Assembly: GCA_002365595.1 (NCBI GenBank)
Contig: DFAM01000009.1
Coordinates: 1-64,000 of the forward strand
Direction: 5' to 3'
Source: Acinetobacter sp. UBA3106
GTDB taxonomy: Bacteria; Pseudomonadota; Gammaproteobacteria; Pseudomonadales; Moraxellaceae
Length of the DNA: 64,000 bases
Positions 18,255 through 27,240 of the stretch are shown here, piece after piece; positions within the stretch are counted from its first letter, which is position 1, and the number at the start of each line of letters is the position of its first letter. The translations under genes and the position numbers were made by a program. The notes beneath the pieces are model-generated. The model ran no database searches, was not told the DNA's origin, and was given only the letters and a program-made list of their open reading frames with translations.

Positions 18255-19049
18255 CTAGGCAAACACGGTAACTGTCTGTCTGGAAATCGCAATCAGTCGA
18301 TTCTCTGCATCCCAAAGATGAGCATATTCGGTCGAATAACCATCTGCGGCATAATCGGTAAATACTTTATATTTAAACCAATCATGCAGATGATTTTTCA
18401 AAGGATGTACATAAGTCACATGCCAGGTCAGGGAACTGGCCGGTGCGAATGTCTTGAACATGGGCAAAACGCCGGGCGGCCACATATCGAAGGCCACCAT
18501 TAAATCGGCGACGGTCATTTCCCGGTTGTCATGCCGATCCGGATTAAAACGCATCCAGCCACTAAAGTCAGGTTTCACACTTGCACTACATGGATACTGC
18601 CCGTCTACCCAAACCAGGTCCATCTGTCCAAAACATTCCGGCGCTAAAGGATGATGCTCGGCAATTTTCAACTGTTCAGGCAGTGGAAATTCAGGTGCAG
18701 CTCGTTCCTGTTGCACAGAAATAGCCGACTGGCGCTGCGTACCAAAACTGGCAATCAAAATACTTTGCACCACATCATCCTGCCAGAGTCGCACTTCAAC
18801 CGTGGTCACGGACTTGCCTTGACGCAAGATTTCAGCACTCAACCGCACTGGCGCTAGCTGGACTGGTCCGACAAAAGTGACACTGGTACTTAACAGCTGT
18901 TTTTCCGCATCTGCAACAGCGATCACGGCTTTTTGCATCATCATCCCGGCCACCAGTCCGCCATAAATGGTCCGGCCCTGTAACCAGCCTTCTGGAATAT
19001 CGACCCATTCATGCTGTTCAATTGCGGTAAATAATTGGCGCAGTGACAT
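18255..19049 (-). CDS. Acyl-CoA thioesterase family protein (double hotdog)
   Basis: The 264-residue protein has two hotdog halves like TesB-type or PaaI-like double-domain thioesterases: an N-terminal half with GRTIYGGLVAGMMMQKA and a C-terminal half with SLTWHVTYVHPLKN and DAENRLIAISRQT. It likely hydrolyses acyl-CoA esters in the cytoplasm. It lies between pgsA and uvrC on the same strand with gaps of about 100 bp, so it may be independently transcribed. Confidence 0.82.
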   Translation of the reverse strand: MSLRQLFTAIEQHEWVDIPEGWLQGRTIYGGLVAGMMMQKAVIAVADAEKQLLSTSVTFVGPVQLAPVRLSAEILRQGKSVTTVEVRLWQDDVVQSILIASFGTQRQSAISVQQERAAPEFPLPEQLKIAEHHPLAPECFGQMDLVWVDGQYPCSASVKPDFSGWMRFNPDRHDNREMTVADLMVAFDMWPPGVLPMFKTFAPASSLTWHVTYVHPLKNHLHDWFKYKVFTDYAADGYSTEYAHLWDAENRLIAISRQTVTVFA

Positions 19050-19158
19050 CCTTCGTCCTTTAGAGTTTTTAATTTGTTCTATCTTTCACTTATTTTGAAC
19101 TGTTGTGAATGATCAATGACTGCTGCGTCAGTGAGCGCTTTGGCCAATCTGCCCGAAT

Positions 19159-20958
19159 TTATTCATGCAATACCTTGTAAATGGTACGAGCCATGACATC
19201 ACCCAAACCGGGAACCAGTTTCAAGTCATTTTCCGAAGCCTTGAGCACCCCTTGAATGCCGCCAAAATGGGTCAGTAAATCACGGCGGCGTTTCGGACCC
19301 AGTCCGGGAATTACTTCCAGTACCGATGAGCCACGTTTCTTGTCGCGTTTGGCCCGGTGTTTGGTAATGGCAAAACGGTGCGCTTCATCACGCACCTGTT
19401 GAATCAGATGCAGCGCTTTATGGTCTTCAGGCAACTGAATTTTTGTACCATCAGTAAAATGCAAGGTTTCCAAGCCCGGTTTACGCCCCTCGCCTTTGGA
19501 GACCCCAACTATAAAGGCATCCAGTCCCAGCTCCTGCATCACTTCCATCGCCATGTGCAGCTGTCCTTTACCGCCATCAATCAGCAGTAAATCGGGCAAC
19601 ATGGCTTTTTTATAACGGCGGGTCAGTGCCTGGCGCATAGCCGCATAATCATCCCCGCCGGTAATATCATCAATGGCAAACTGGCGGTAATCGCGTTTGC
19701 GCGCACCGCCCGAATCAAACACCACACAGGATGCAACCGTTGCTTCACCCATGGTATGTGAGATGTCAAAACATTCAATCCGGTCAACCGGACGCCCGAC
19801 CACCTGTTCGAGCTGATGAAAACGCTCATTGAGTTCAAAATGATTGGCCAGCTGGCCTTTAATGGCGTGCTGCACATTCATATTGGCAAGTTCCAGCCAT
19901 TCGGCACGGGTTTCCCGGACATTGTGCTTGATCTGCACTTTCTTGGCGAATTCCTGTTGTAATGCCTGTTCCAGCTCTTTGCGATCTGGAAGCTCGACAT
20001 TCACAATCAGCTCGACAGGCACTTCATCGGCGACCTGAAAATAAAAGTTCGCCATGAAATCCGATAACATCTGTCCCAGATCATCGCCCAGCATATCCGG
20101 GAAATAACTTTTACCGCCGAGCATTTTGCCATTACGCACATGCATGATCTGCACGCAGGTCACCCCGGCATGATAGGCAATGGCCAATATATCCGCTTCA
20201 CCTTTGACCTTATAAATCGCCTGTTGTGACTGCACATCACGCAGCAGCGCCATCCGGTCACGGTAAAACACCGCTTTTTCAAATTCCAGCGCTTCCGCCG
20301 CCGCTTCCATTTTGGCAATCAGTTCCTGATTCAGCTCTTTGGTATCACCCTGTAAAAAGCGAATCGAACTTCTAACATCTTCCTGATAATCTTCAGGCGA
20401 AATGAGACCAACACAAGGCGCGGTACAGCGTTTGATTTGATACTGCAAACACGGACGTTTACGTTGGGCGAAATAGCTGTTTTCACACTGTCGCACATTA
20501 AACAGTTTTTGCAGCACCACCAGCGTATCCCGGGCATTATAGGCACTCGGATAAGGTCCAAAAAACTTGCCCACCTGATGCTTGCCCTTGCCACGACCCG
20601 CGGCAATACGCGGATAAGGCTTGTCACTGGAGACAAAAATATAGACATAAGATTTGTCGTCACGCAGCATGATGTTATACGGCGGACGATGCAGCTTGAT
20701 CAGGTTCTGTTCCAGCAATAACGCTTCGGTTTCCGAGCGCACCACCAGCGTTTGAATATCATAAATACGCGCCACCAGCGCCTGTGTTTTCGGATGCTCG
20801 ATGGTTTTGACAAAATAGCTGGACACACGGTTTTTTAAATTCTTGGCTTTGCCGACATACAACAATTCGCCGTCTTTGCCCAACATGCGGTATACGCCCG
20901 GTAAAGTCGTCATATGGGCCAGAATCTTTTCAATATTGTCACGTGCGTTTTCGTTCAC
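19159..20958 (-). CDS. uvrC: Excinuclease ABC subunit C
   Basis: UvrC makes the two incisions of nucleotide excision repair. The 599-residue protein has a GIY-YIG domain (TTLPGVYRMLGKDGELLYVGKAKNLKNRV, split over residues 17-45), a UvrB-contacting UVR motif near 205-235, an RNase H-like nuclease domain (FDISHTMGEATVASCVVF, LLIDGGKGQL) and C-terminal helix-hairpin-helix motifs (IPGLGPKRRRDLL, VPGLGDVMARTIY). It is divergent from the Clp-like gene at 21149. Confidence 0.97.
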   Translation of the reverse strand: MNENARDNIEKILAHMTTLPGVYRMLGKDGELLYVGKAKNLKNRVSSYFVKTIEHPKTQALVARIYDIQTLVVRSETEALLLEQNLIKLHRPPYNIMLRDDKSYVYIFVSSDKPYPRIAAGRGKGKHQVGKFFGPYPSAYNARDTLVVLQKLFNVRQCENSYFAQRKRPCLQYQIKRCTAPCVGLISPEDYQEDVRSSIRFLQGDTKELNQELIAKMEAAAEALEFEKAVFYRDRMALLRDVQSQQAIYKVKGEADILAIAYHAGVTCVQIMHVRNGKMLGGKSYFPDMLGDDLGQMLSDFMANFYFQVADEVPVELIVNVELPDRKELEQALQQEFAKKVQIKHNVRETRAEWLELANMNVQHAIKGQLANHFELNERFHQLEQVVGRPVDRIECFDISHTMGEATVASCVVFDSGGARKRDYRQFAIDDITGGDDYAAMRQALTRRYKKAMLPDLLLIDGGKGQLHMAMEVMQELGLDAFIVGVSKGEGRKPGLETLHFTDGTKIQLPEDHKALHLIQQVRDEAHRFAITKHRAKRDKKRGSSVLEVIPGLGPKRRRDLLTHFGGIQGVLKASENDLKLVPGLGDVMARTIYKVLHE

Positions 20959-21148
20959 ATTCAGCCTGATTTAAATTGGATAAGCTTTGCTACATGATGT
21001 GATGGTTTTCACGCCATTTTCAAGCCAATGTCCTGTTTTTATCGCAATCATACAAAGTTCCAACAATCACATGATTGCTAAAAGCTATAAGTCAATTGCG
21101 CTTATTTTGCTATGCTCAAGCCATCTGAAAAAATTTGGATCAAACGGA

Positions 21149-22198
21149 ATGACGACCACCAATCACGCCATGCATATAGTCAAACCAGTCACTGCAACGC
21201 ATAGCACATCTGAAAAAGATAAACTGATTGGCAAGCCGCGTTTTCATTTTGAACCGCTTGAGGTCATGCAGCTGTTGAAGCAGCGCATTATTGGACAAGA
21301 CGCAGCACTGCAAGAAATTGAAAAAATGCTGCATGTGGTCAAAGCCGATTTTTCCAGTCCCGAACGCCCGCTATCGGTGACTTTAATGCTCGGCCCTACC
21401 GGTGTCGGTAAAACCGAAACGGTACGTTTGATCGCTGAAGCCATCTATGGCCGCCCGGATGCTTTTTGCCGGATTGATATGAACACCTTGGCGCAAGAAC
21501 ATTATGCCGCAGCCATTACCGGTGCCCCTCCCGGCTATGTCGGCTCCAAAGAAGGTCATAGCCTGTTTGATGAAACTGCTATCGCCGGCTCTCACACCCG
21601 TCCCGGAATTGTGCTGTTTGATGAGCTGGAGAAAGCCTCGACCGAAGTGATCCGTGGCTTAATGAATATACTGGACACCGGCAAGCTGACCCTGACCTCC
21701 GGCACCAAAACTATCGACTTTCGTAACTGTATGATTTTCATGACCAGTAATGTCGGTGCACAGGCAGCTCAGCAATATCTAGATAAACTGAATTTTTTGC
21801 CGAAAAAAATGCAGGCGATTTGCCTGAAAAAAATACCGACCAAGACCATTATTGAAAAAGTGATGTTTAAAAAATTCGATCCTGAATTTTTAAACCGGAT
21901 TGACCGCACCTTGCATTATCAGGCAGTTCAGGAAAATGCTCTGCCGAAGCTGGTGGAAATTGAACTACAGAAACTGAATCAGCGCTTGCAGCATCAAAAA
22001 CGTCAGGTGGTTTTGACCGATGCCGCCAAAGCGCATTTTTATACAGGGCATGATATCCGTTTTGGCGCACGTCATTTAGCCCGCAAAATGCGGACTGAAC
22101 TGGAACCGGTTCTGGCGCTGTATTTTTTAAATGATCCGGAAAAAACCCAGCTCATTTTGAACTATGCAGAAGGTCAACTGATCATTCAGCCTGAATAA
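21149..22198 (+). CDS. Single-domain Clp/Hsp100-type AAA+ ATPase
   Basis: This 349-residue protein resembles only the second ATPase domain of ClpA/ClpB. Walker A is GPTGVGKT (82-89), the pore loop is PPGYVGSKEG (127-136), Walker B is VLFDEL (155-160), sensor 1 is MTSNVGAQ, and the C-terminal small domain shows FLNRIDR and FGARHLARKM. The Clp N-domain, first ATPase domain and middle domain are absent, and I see no ClpP-docking IGL/F loop. I start at the ATG at 21149 (MTTTNHAM); the open frame extends upstream to 20987 but that part reads unlike protein. Substrates and partners are unknown; it stands alone between uvrC and fadB. Confidence 0.8.
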   Translation: MTTTNHAMHIVKPVTATHSTSEKDKLIGKPRFHFEPLEVMQLLKQRIIGQDAALQEIEKMLHVVKADFSSPERPLSVTLMLGPTGVGKTETVRLIAEAIYGRPDAFCRIDMNTLAQEHYAAAITGAPPGYVGSKEGHSLFDETAIAGSHTRPGIVLFDELEKASTEVIRGLMNILDTGKLTLTSGTKTIDFRNCMIFMTSNVGAQAAQQYLDKLNFLPKKMQAICLKKIPTKTIIEKVMFKKFDPEFLNRIDRTLHYQAVQENALPKLVEIELQKLNQRLQHQKRQVVLTDAAKAHFYTGHDIRFGARHLARKMRTELEPVLALYFLNDPEKTQLILNYAEGQLIIQPE

Positions 22199-22688
22199 TC
22201 TTGCTTAGCATGAGACTTGCAGTCAAATGTTGAAACGAGGATTTGACTGCCCACTTGCCTCACTTTTATAAACCCCAGATTCTCTGCAAAGCTGTTGAAC
22301 TAGGGTGTTTAGTTGAAAATTTCAGTTTAAAACGCACTTTGTTTCGCTGAAATTTTTGTTGGATTGACTTTTTTGACCAAAACAAGCCCATAAAAAACTT
22401 GAAATCGCCCAGTTATACCCGATATAAATAAGCACGAAATTATTAGAAAACCTTAATCTAAACAAAAAGTTCATCATATTTTTAACAGGTAAAGTAAAAA
22501 TAAGGCTGCCAGTCACCCGGGTTTGTTGAAAAAAAATTGATGACCCTAGCGTCACGGCTTGATACAACTTGTTATGTTCTTTTTGGATATAGTTATCGTA
22601 AGATTGGCGAAGCATAAATGTACGCTGGAAATGTGTACACGCTTCACAACATCAACTTAGAAGTCCTCCAAAATAAAGGAGATCAGGC
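22199..22688. other. Non-coding region upstream of fadB
   Basis: About 490 bp without a convincing gene. A 97-codon frame on the minus strand (22322-22615) has no ribosome site and low-complexity sequence, so I leave it out. The region should hold the fadBA promoter and any fatty-acid-responsive operator; AAGGAG at 22675-22682 is the fadB ribosome site. I could not identify a confident regulator box. Confidence 0.5.
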
Positions 22689-24842
22689 ATGATCCACGCT
22701 GGCAATGCCATTACCGTCCAAATGCTTTCGGACGGAATTGCAGAATTCCGCTTTGACTTACAAGGTGAGTCGGTCAACAAATTTAACCGTGCAACAATTG
22801 AAGATTTTAAAGCTGCAATTGAAGCGGTTAAAGCAAATAGCGAAGTGAAAGGTTTAATCGTTACTTCAGCTAAATCAACATTTATCGTTGGTGCTGACAT
22901 CACTGAATTCGGTGAAAACTTCGCACAAGGCGAAAAAGCGATTGTGGATTGGGCATTGCCTGTTCACGACATCTTTAATGCATTTGAAGATTTAGAGATT
23001 CCTAAAGTTGCTGCAATCAATGGTATGGCATTGGGCGGCGGTTTTGAAATGTGTCTGGTGTGTGACTACCGTGTGATGTCAGAAGCTGCTCAAGTCGGTC
23101 TTCCTGAAATTAAACTCGGCATCTACCCGGGTTTCGGTGGTACGGTTCGTTTAAGCCGTTTGATTGGTATCGACAATGCGGTTGAATGGATGGCGATGGC
23201 TAATCCTAAAAAACCTGCTGCTGCACTAAAAGACGGTGCTGTTGATGCGGTTGTGGCTGCGGACAAATTGCAAGACGCTGCGATTGACCTGGTTAAACAG
23301 GCACTTGCTGGCCGTGTAGACTGGAAAGCAAAACGCCAGGAAAAACTTGACCCAGTTAAATTGAACCCAATCGAACAAATGATGGCGTTCAATTCGGCGA
23401 AAGGTGCGGTTCTTGCAAAAGCAAATCCTGCTCAATACCCTGCGCCTAAACTTCTTCTTGACTCATTACAAGCAGGTGCAAGCCTTCCACGTAACGAAGC
23501 TTTAAAAGTAGAAGCTGAAGGTTTTGCTAAAGCTGCGGTGACTCCACAAGCTGGCGCGTTGATCGGTTTATTCATCAACGACCAGGTGGTGAAGAAAACC
23601 TCTAAAAAATATGAAAAAGGTGCTCATCCTGTAAACCAGGCAGCTGTGCTTGGCGCGGGCATCATGGGTGGTGGTATTGCTTACCAAGCGGCAAGCAAAG
23701 GCACACCAATCATCATGAAAGACATTGGTAATCCACAACTTGCACTAGGGATGAAAGAAGCGAATGGCTTGCTGACCAAGCAAGTTGAACGCAAGAAAAT
23801 GAAACCTGCGCAAATGGGTGAAACCCTTGCCCGTATCCGTCCGACTTTAAGCTATGACGAGTTTAAAGAAGTGGATATCGTGATTGAAGCGGTGACTGAA
23901 AACCCGAAAGTAAAAGGCATTGTATTGGCTGAAACCGAGAAGAACGTTCGTGAAAACACGATCATTGCTTCTAACACTTCAACCATTTCAATCACACGTT
24001 TGGCTGAAAACCTGCAACGCCCTGAAAACTTCGTCGGCATGCACTTCTTCAACCCGGTGCACATGATGCCACTTGTAGAAGTGATCCGTGGTGAGAAAAC
24101 TTCTGCTGAAGCAATCGCGACCACTGTGGTTCTTGCTCAGAAAATGGGTAAAACACCTATCGTTGTAAACGACTGCCCGGGCTTCCTGGTAAACCGTGTA
24201 TTGTTCCCTTACTTCGGTGCGTTTGACCTATTACTTAAAGATGGTGCTGACTTCCAGCAAATCGATAAAGTCATGGAACGCTTCGGCTGGCCGATGGGTC
24301 CTGCTTACTTGATGGACGTGGTTGGTATCGACACTGGCGTTCACGGTGCAGAAGTGATGGCTGAAGGCTTCCCTGACCGTATGAAACCGGACTTCAAAGG
24401 TTCGATTCAAACCATGTACGAAGCAAAACGTTTGGGTCAAAAGAACGACGTTGGTTTCTACAAGTATGAATTAGACCGTAAAGGCAAAAAAGCCAAAGTG
24501 GTTGATCCAACTGCGTATGAGTTTGTAGCTTCTGTTGCAACTGCCGAGAAACGCGAATTTGATGCTCAAGAAATCATTGACCGCATGATGCTGGCTTTCT
24601 GTAACGAAACTGTTCGTTGCCTGGAAGACAACATTGTTGCAACTGCTTCTGAAGCAGATATGGCGATGATTATGGGTGTAGGTTTCCCTCCATTCCGCGG
24701 TGGTCCATGCCGTTACATCGACCAGACTGGCGTTGCTGAATACGTTGCGCTTTGCGACAAGTACGCTCACTTAGGTAAGGCTTATGAAGCGCCACAAATG
24801 TTGCGTGACATGGCTGCTAACAACAAAAAATTCTACGGTTAA
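22689..24842 (+). CDS. fadB: Fatty-acid oxidation complex alpha subunit
   Basis: FadB is the multifunctional beta-oxidation enzyme: enoyl-CoA hydratase/isomerase at the N terminus and 3-hydroxyacyl-CoA dehydrogenase at the C terminus. The 717-residue protein shows the crotonase oxyanion region (SAKSTFIVGADITEF, NGMALGGGFEM), the NAD-binding AAVLGAGIMGGGIAYQAA (about residue 320), SNTSTISIT and HFFNPVHMMPLVEVI. It is followed 12 bp later by fadA; the two products form an alpha2-beta2 complex. An AAGGAG ribosome site is well placed. Confidence 0.97.
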   Translation: MIHAGNAITVQMLSDGIAEFRFDLQGESVNKFNRATIEDFKAAIEAVKANSEVKGLIVTSAKSTFIVGADITEFGENFAQGEKAIVDWALPVHDIFNAFEDLEIPKVAAINGMALGGGFEMCLVCDYRVMSEAAQVGLPEIKLGIYPGFGGTVRLSRLIGIDNAVEWMAMANPKKPAAALKDGAVDAVVAADKLQDAAIDLVKQALAGRVDWKAKRQEKLDPVKLNPIEQMMAFNSAKGAVLAKANPAQYPAPKLLLDSLQAGASLPRNEALKVEAEGFAKAAVTPQAGALIGLFINDQVVKKTSKKYEKGAHPVNQAAVLGAGIMGGGIAYQAASKGTPIIMKDIGNPQLALGMKEANGLLTKQVERKKMKPAQMGETLARIRPTLSYDEFKEVDIVIEAVTENPKVKGIVLAETEKNVRENTIIASNTSTISITRLAENLQRPENFVGMHFFNPVHMMPLVEVIRGEKTSAEAIATTVVLAQKMGKTPIVVNDCPGFLVNRVLFPYFGAFDLLLKDGADFQQIDKVMERFGWPMGPAYLMDVVGIDTGVHGAEVMAEGFPDRMKPDFKGSIQTMYEAKRLGQKNDVGFYKYELDRKGKKAKVVDPTAYEFVASVATAEKREFDAQEIIDRMMLAFCNETVRCLEDNIVATASEADMAMIMGVGFPPFRGGPCRYIDQTGVAEYVALCDKYAHLGKAYEAPQMLRDMAANNKKFYG

Positions 24843-24854
24843 GGAGCAACGTGA

Positions 24855-26027
24855 ATGGCTACTTTAAATCCGCGTGACGTTGTCATCGTTGATGGTGTAC
24901 GTTCAGCAATGGGTAAAACCAAAAACGGTATGTTCCGCAATGTACGTGCTGACAGCTTGTCTGCTGAACTGGTTCGTGCATTGGTTGCTCGTAACCAGTT
25001 TGATGTCAACGAAGTTGAAGACCTGATCTGGGGCTGTGTAAACCAGACTCTAGAACAAGGTATGAACATTGGCCGTAACATTGCGTTATTGGCTGATCTT
25101 CCGAAGACTGTTGCAGGTCAAACCGTGAACCGTCTTTGTGGTTCTTCTATGCAGGCAATCCACACTGCGGCTGCGCAAATTGCAACGAATCAAGGTGATA
25201 TCTTTATCATCGGTGGTGTAGAGCACATGGGTCACGTAGGTATGATGCACGGCATCGACCTGAACCCGGAAGCGTCTAAGCATTATGCAAAAGCATCTAA
25301 CATGATGGGCTTAACCGCTGAAATGTTGGGTCGCATGAACGGCATTACCCGTGAAGAACAGGATGCGTTTGGTGTTGAATCTCACCGCCGCGCTTGGGCT
25401 GCAACTCAGGAAGGCCGTTTCAAAAACGAAATCGTGGGTGTTGAAGGCCATGATGCCAATGGTTTCAAAATCCTGTGCGACATCGATGAAGTGATTCGTC
25501 CAGATGCCAACCTTGAAGCGTTCAAAGCGTTACGTCCAGTATTCGACCCTAAAGGCGGTTCGGTAACTGCGGCTACCTCTTCAGCCTTGTCTGACGGTGC
25601 ATCTGCAATGTTATTGATGTCTGCTGAACGTGCTCAAGCGCTTGGTCTTAAGCCACGTGCTGTGATCCGCTCTATGGCGGTTGCAGGCTGTGATGCTGCG
25701 ATCATGGGTTACGGTCCAGTTCCAGCAACTCAAAAAGCGCTTAAACGTGCTGGCTTGTCGATTGCTGACATTCAAACTTTTGAATTGAACGAAGCGTTTG
25801 CTGCACAAGGTTTGTCGGTTCTTAAAGGCTTAGGCATTTATGACCAGCAAGACCGTGTGAACTTGAACGGTGGTGCAATTGCGCTTGGTCACCCATTGGG
25901 TTGTTCTGGTGCGCGTATCACGACTACATTGCTGAACGTTATGGAACAGCAAGATACACAAATCGGTCTTGCGACTATGTGTATTGGTCTAGGTCAAGGT
26001 ATCGCGACTATTATCGAACGTGTTTAA
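24855..26027 (+). CDS. fadA: 3-ketoacyl-CoA thiolase, fatty-acid oxidation complex beta subunit
   Basis: FadA cleaves 3-ketoacyl-CoA to acetyl-CoA and a shortened acyl-CoA. The 390-residue protein has the nucleophilic Cys in LCGSSMQAIHTA (about residue 94), the base-carrying NEAFAAQ and GHPLGCSGAR motifs and the second catalytic Cys in CIGLGQG near the end. It is downstream partner of fadB and ends before a strong shared terminator. Confidence 0.97.
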   Translation: MATLNPRDVVIVDGVRSAMGKTKNGMFRNVRADSLSAELVRALVARNQFDVNEVEDLIWGCVNQTLEQGMNIGRNIALLADLPKTVAGQTVNRLCGSSMQAIHTAAAQIATNQGDIFIIGGVEHMGHVGMMHGIDLNPEASKHYAKASNMMGLTAEMLGRMNGITREEQDAFGVESHRRAWAATQEGRFKNEIVGVEGHDANGFKILCDIDEVIRPDANLEAFKALRPVFDPKGGSVTAATSSALSDGASAMLLMSAERAQALGLKPRAVIRSMAVAGCDAAIMGYGPVPATQKALKRAGLSIADIQTFELNEAFAAQGLSVLKGLGIYDQQDRVNLNGGAIALGHPLGCSGARITTTLLNVMEQQDTQIGLATMCIGLGQGIATIIERV

Positions 26028-26048
26028 GATTTAAATACTGAGATAAAA

Positions 26049-26076
26049 AGAAACCCCGCTTATTGCGGGGTTTTTT
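26049..26076. terminator. Bidirectional terminator between fadA and the AT-rich pair
   Basis: The stem AAACCCCGC/GCGGGGTTT with loop TTATT is flanked by an A-run and a T-run, so it can stop transcription from fadA and from the convergent gene ending at 26080. Confidence 0.85.
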
Positions 26077-26079
26077 ATT

Positions 26080-27240
26080 CTAAAAAAGTGTCTTAAAATT
26101 ATTATTTGAGAAAACATTAAGAATCGTTGTTTTTATTAGTGGAATAGCATACTTATGAATAAATTCATAACTATCATGGTTATATTCAAAGATAAATTCA
26201 CCTAGTTTTGTATGCGCAATACTGCAACGGATTCGATATATCCAATATGCATTAATTTTCTTTATCATTTTTATAAAATCATCCATTTTTCCACTTTGTG
26301 CAAAAGCAACCTCCTTATGAATAGCTACATTAAAAAAATCATCCATTGAGGAGCAAGAATCTTGATAAGATTTATGAATAAATAACTTAAATTTTTCCCA
26401 TTTCTGATCATTTACAGGGTTGGAATCCTTCGTATATTTCTGAAAAATTTCCTCACATAAATCTTCATTATTTACAAATGTATCTACTATTATTTTTAAA
26501 TACATTTCATCATTATCTATAAAATTTTCAATAATATATAAGATAGATTCCATTTCACTTTTTCTTAACTCTTTATATATACTATTTACTCCACTCATAT
26601 CAGCAATAGTTATAGATTGTAACTTTTTAATTAATACTAAATTGAACAGTAGCTCTAACTGATGATAATCACGAAGATATTTTTCTAAAGGAGAGGTGCA
26701 AAATAGACTAGAGAAAGCTATATCTTTATTATGTGTGGTCGGAAATGTAAATTTCTTCGGTAATTCTATTGAATCTATTTCAGGTGTGAATTCAAAGTTT
26801 TTGGGTGTATGAGAAAAACCACCCCAAAAAATCGAAATTTCAGAATACTCATTTATATATTCTTCAATAAAATCTTCATTAATTAGTAAAAAATGCTTTT
26901 CGAATTGATACGATAAATTAACGTCATCTAAATAAGCCTTAGCAATACAATAACATATCTTTGAGGCATTCAATTCACTTGTAGCACTGAGCAATTTATT
27001 TTTATTAATAATATTTAACTCACCAATCACGTTACCATCGAGTATTAGATCAATTTCATCTTCAGATCTACTTTGTCCTAATAAGTTATTTAACTCTTCT
27101 ATTTCAACTATGACTTTACCTTCAACTATGACATATCGATCATCATTTATGATTTTTTCACTTATCATCAGCTCATAATCTGAAGGTAAATCTAAAGCAT
27201 CTCGGTATGCTCTTTTATAAATATCTAATAAATTTTCCAT
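26080..27240 (-). CDS. Unknown protein with C-terminal HEPN-like motif
   Basis: I do not recognise a named family. The 386-residue protein is acidic and helical. Near its C terminus, YWIYRIRCSIAHTKLGEF contains RCSIAH, an Rx4H pattern within a helical context, as in HEPN ribonucleases (Apea-like or Abi-type), so RNA cleavage is possible but unproved. I start at the ATG at 27240 (MENLLDIYKRAY), which overlaps the upstream stop by one base (TAATG); a frame extending to 27264 would start inside the upstream gene. Base composition is strikingly AT-rich compared with fadA and tehB, indicating transfer. It forms a two-gene unit with 27240-28373. Confidence 0.7.
   Translation of the reverse strand: MENLLDIYKRAYRDALDLPSDYELMISEKIINDDRYVIVEGKVIVEIEELNNLLGQSRSEDEIDLILDGNVIGELNIINKNKLLSATSELNASKICYCIAKAYLDDVNLSYQFEKHFLLINEDFIEEYINEYSEISIFWGGFSHTPKNFEFTPEIDSIELPKKFTFPTTHNKDIAFSSLFCTSPLEKYLRDYHQLELLFNLVLIKKLQSITIADMSGVNSIYKELRKSEMESILYIIENFIDNDEMYLKIIVDTFVNNEDLCEEIFQKYTKDSNPVNDQKWEKFKLFIHKSYQDSCSSMDDFFNVAIHKEVAFAQSGKMDDFIKMIKKINAYWIYRIRCSIAHTKLGEFIFEYNHDSYEFIHKYAIPLIKTTILNVFSNNNFKTLF

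Noticed and set aside
22322..22615. 97-codon minus-strand frame upstream of fadB
   Set aside because: It has no ribosome site, shows Phe/Asn-rich low-complexity sequence and covers the likely fadB promoter region.
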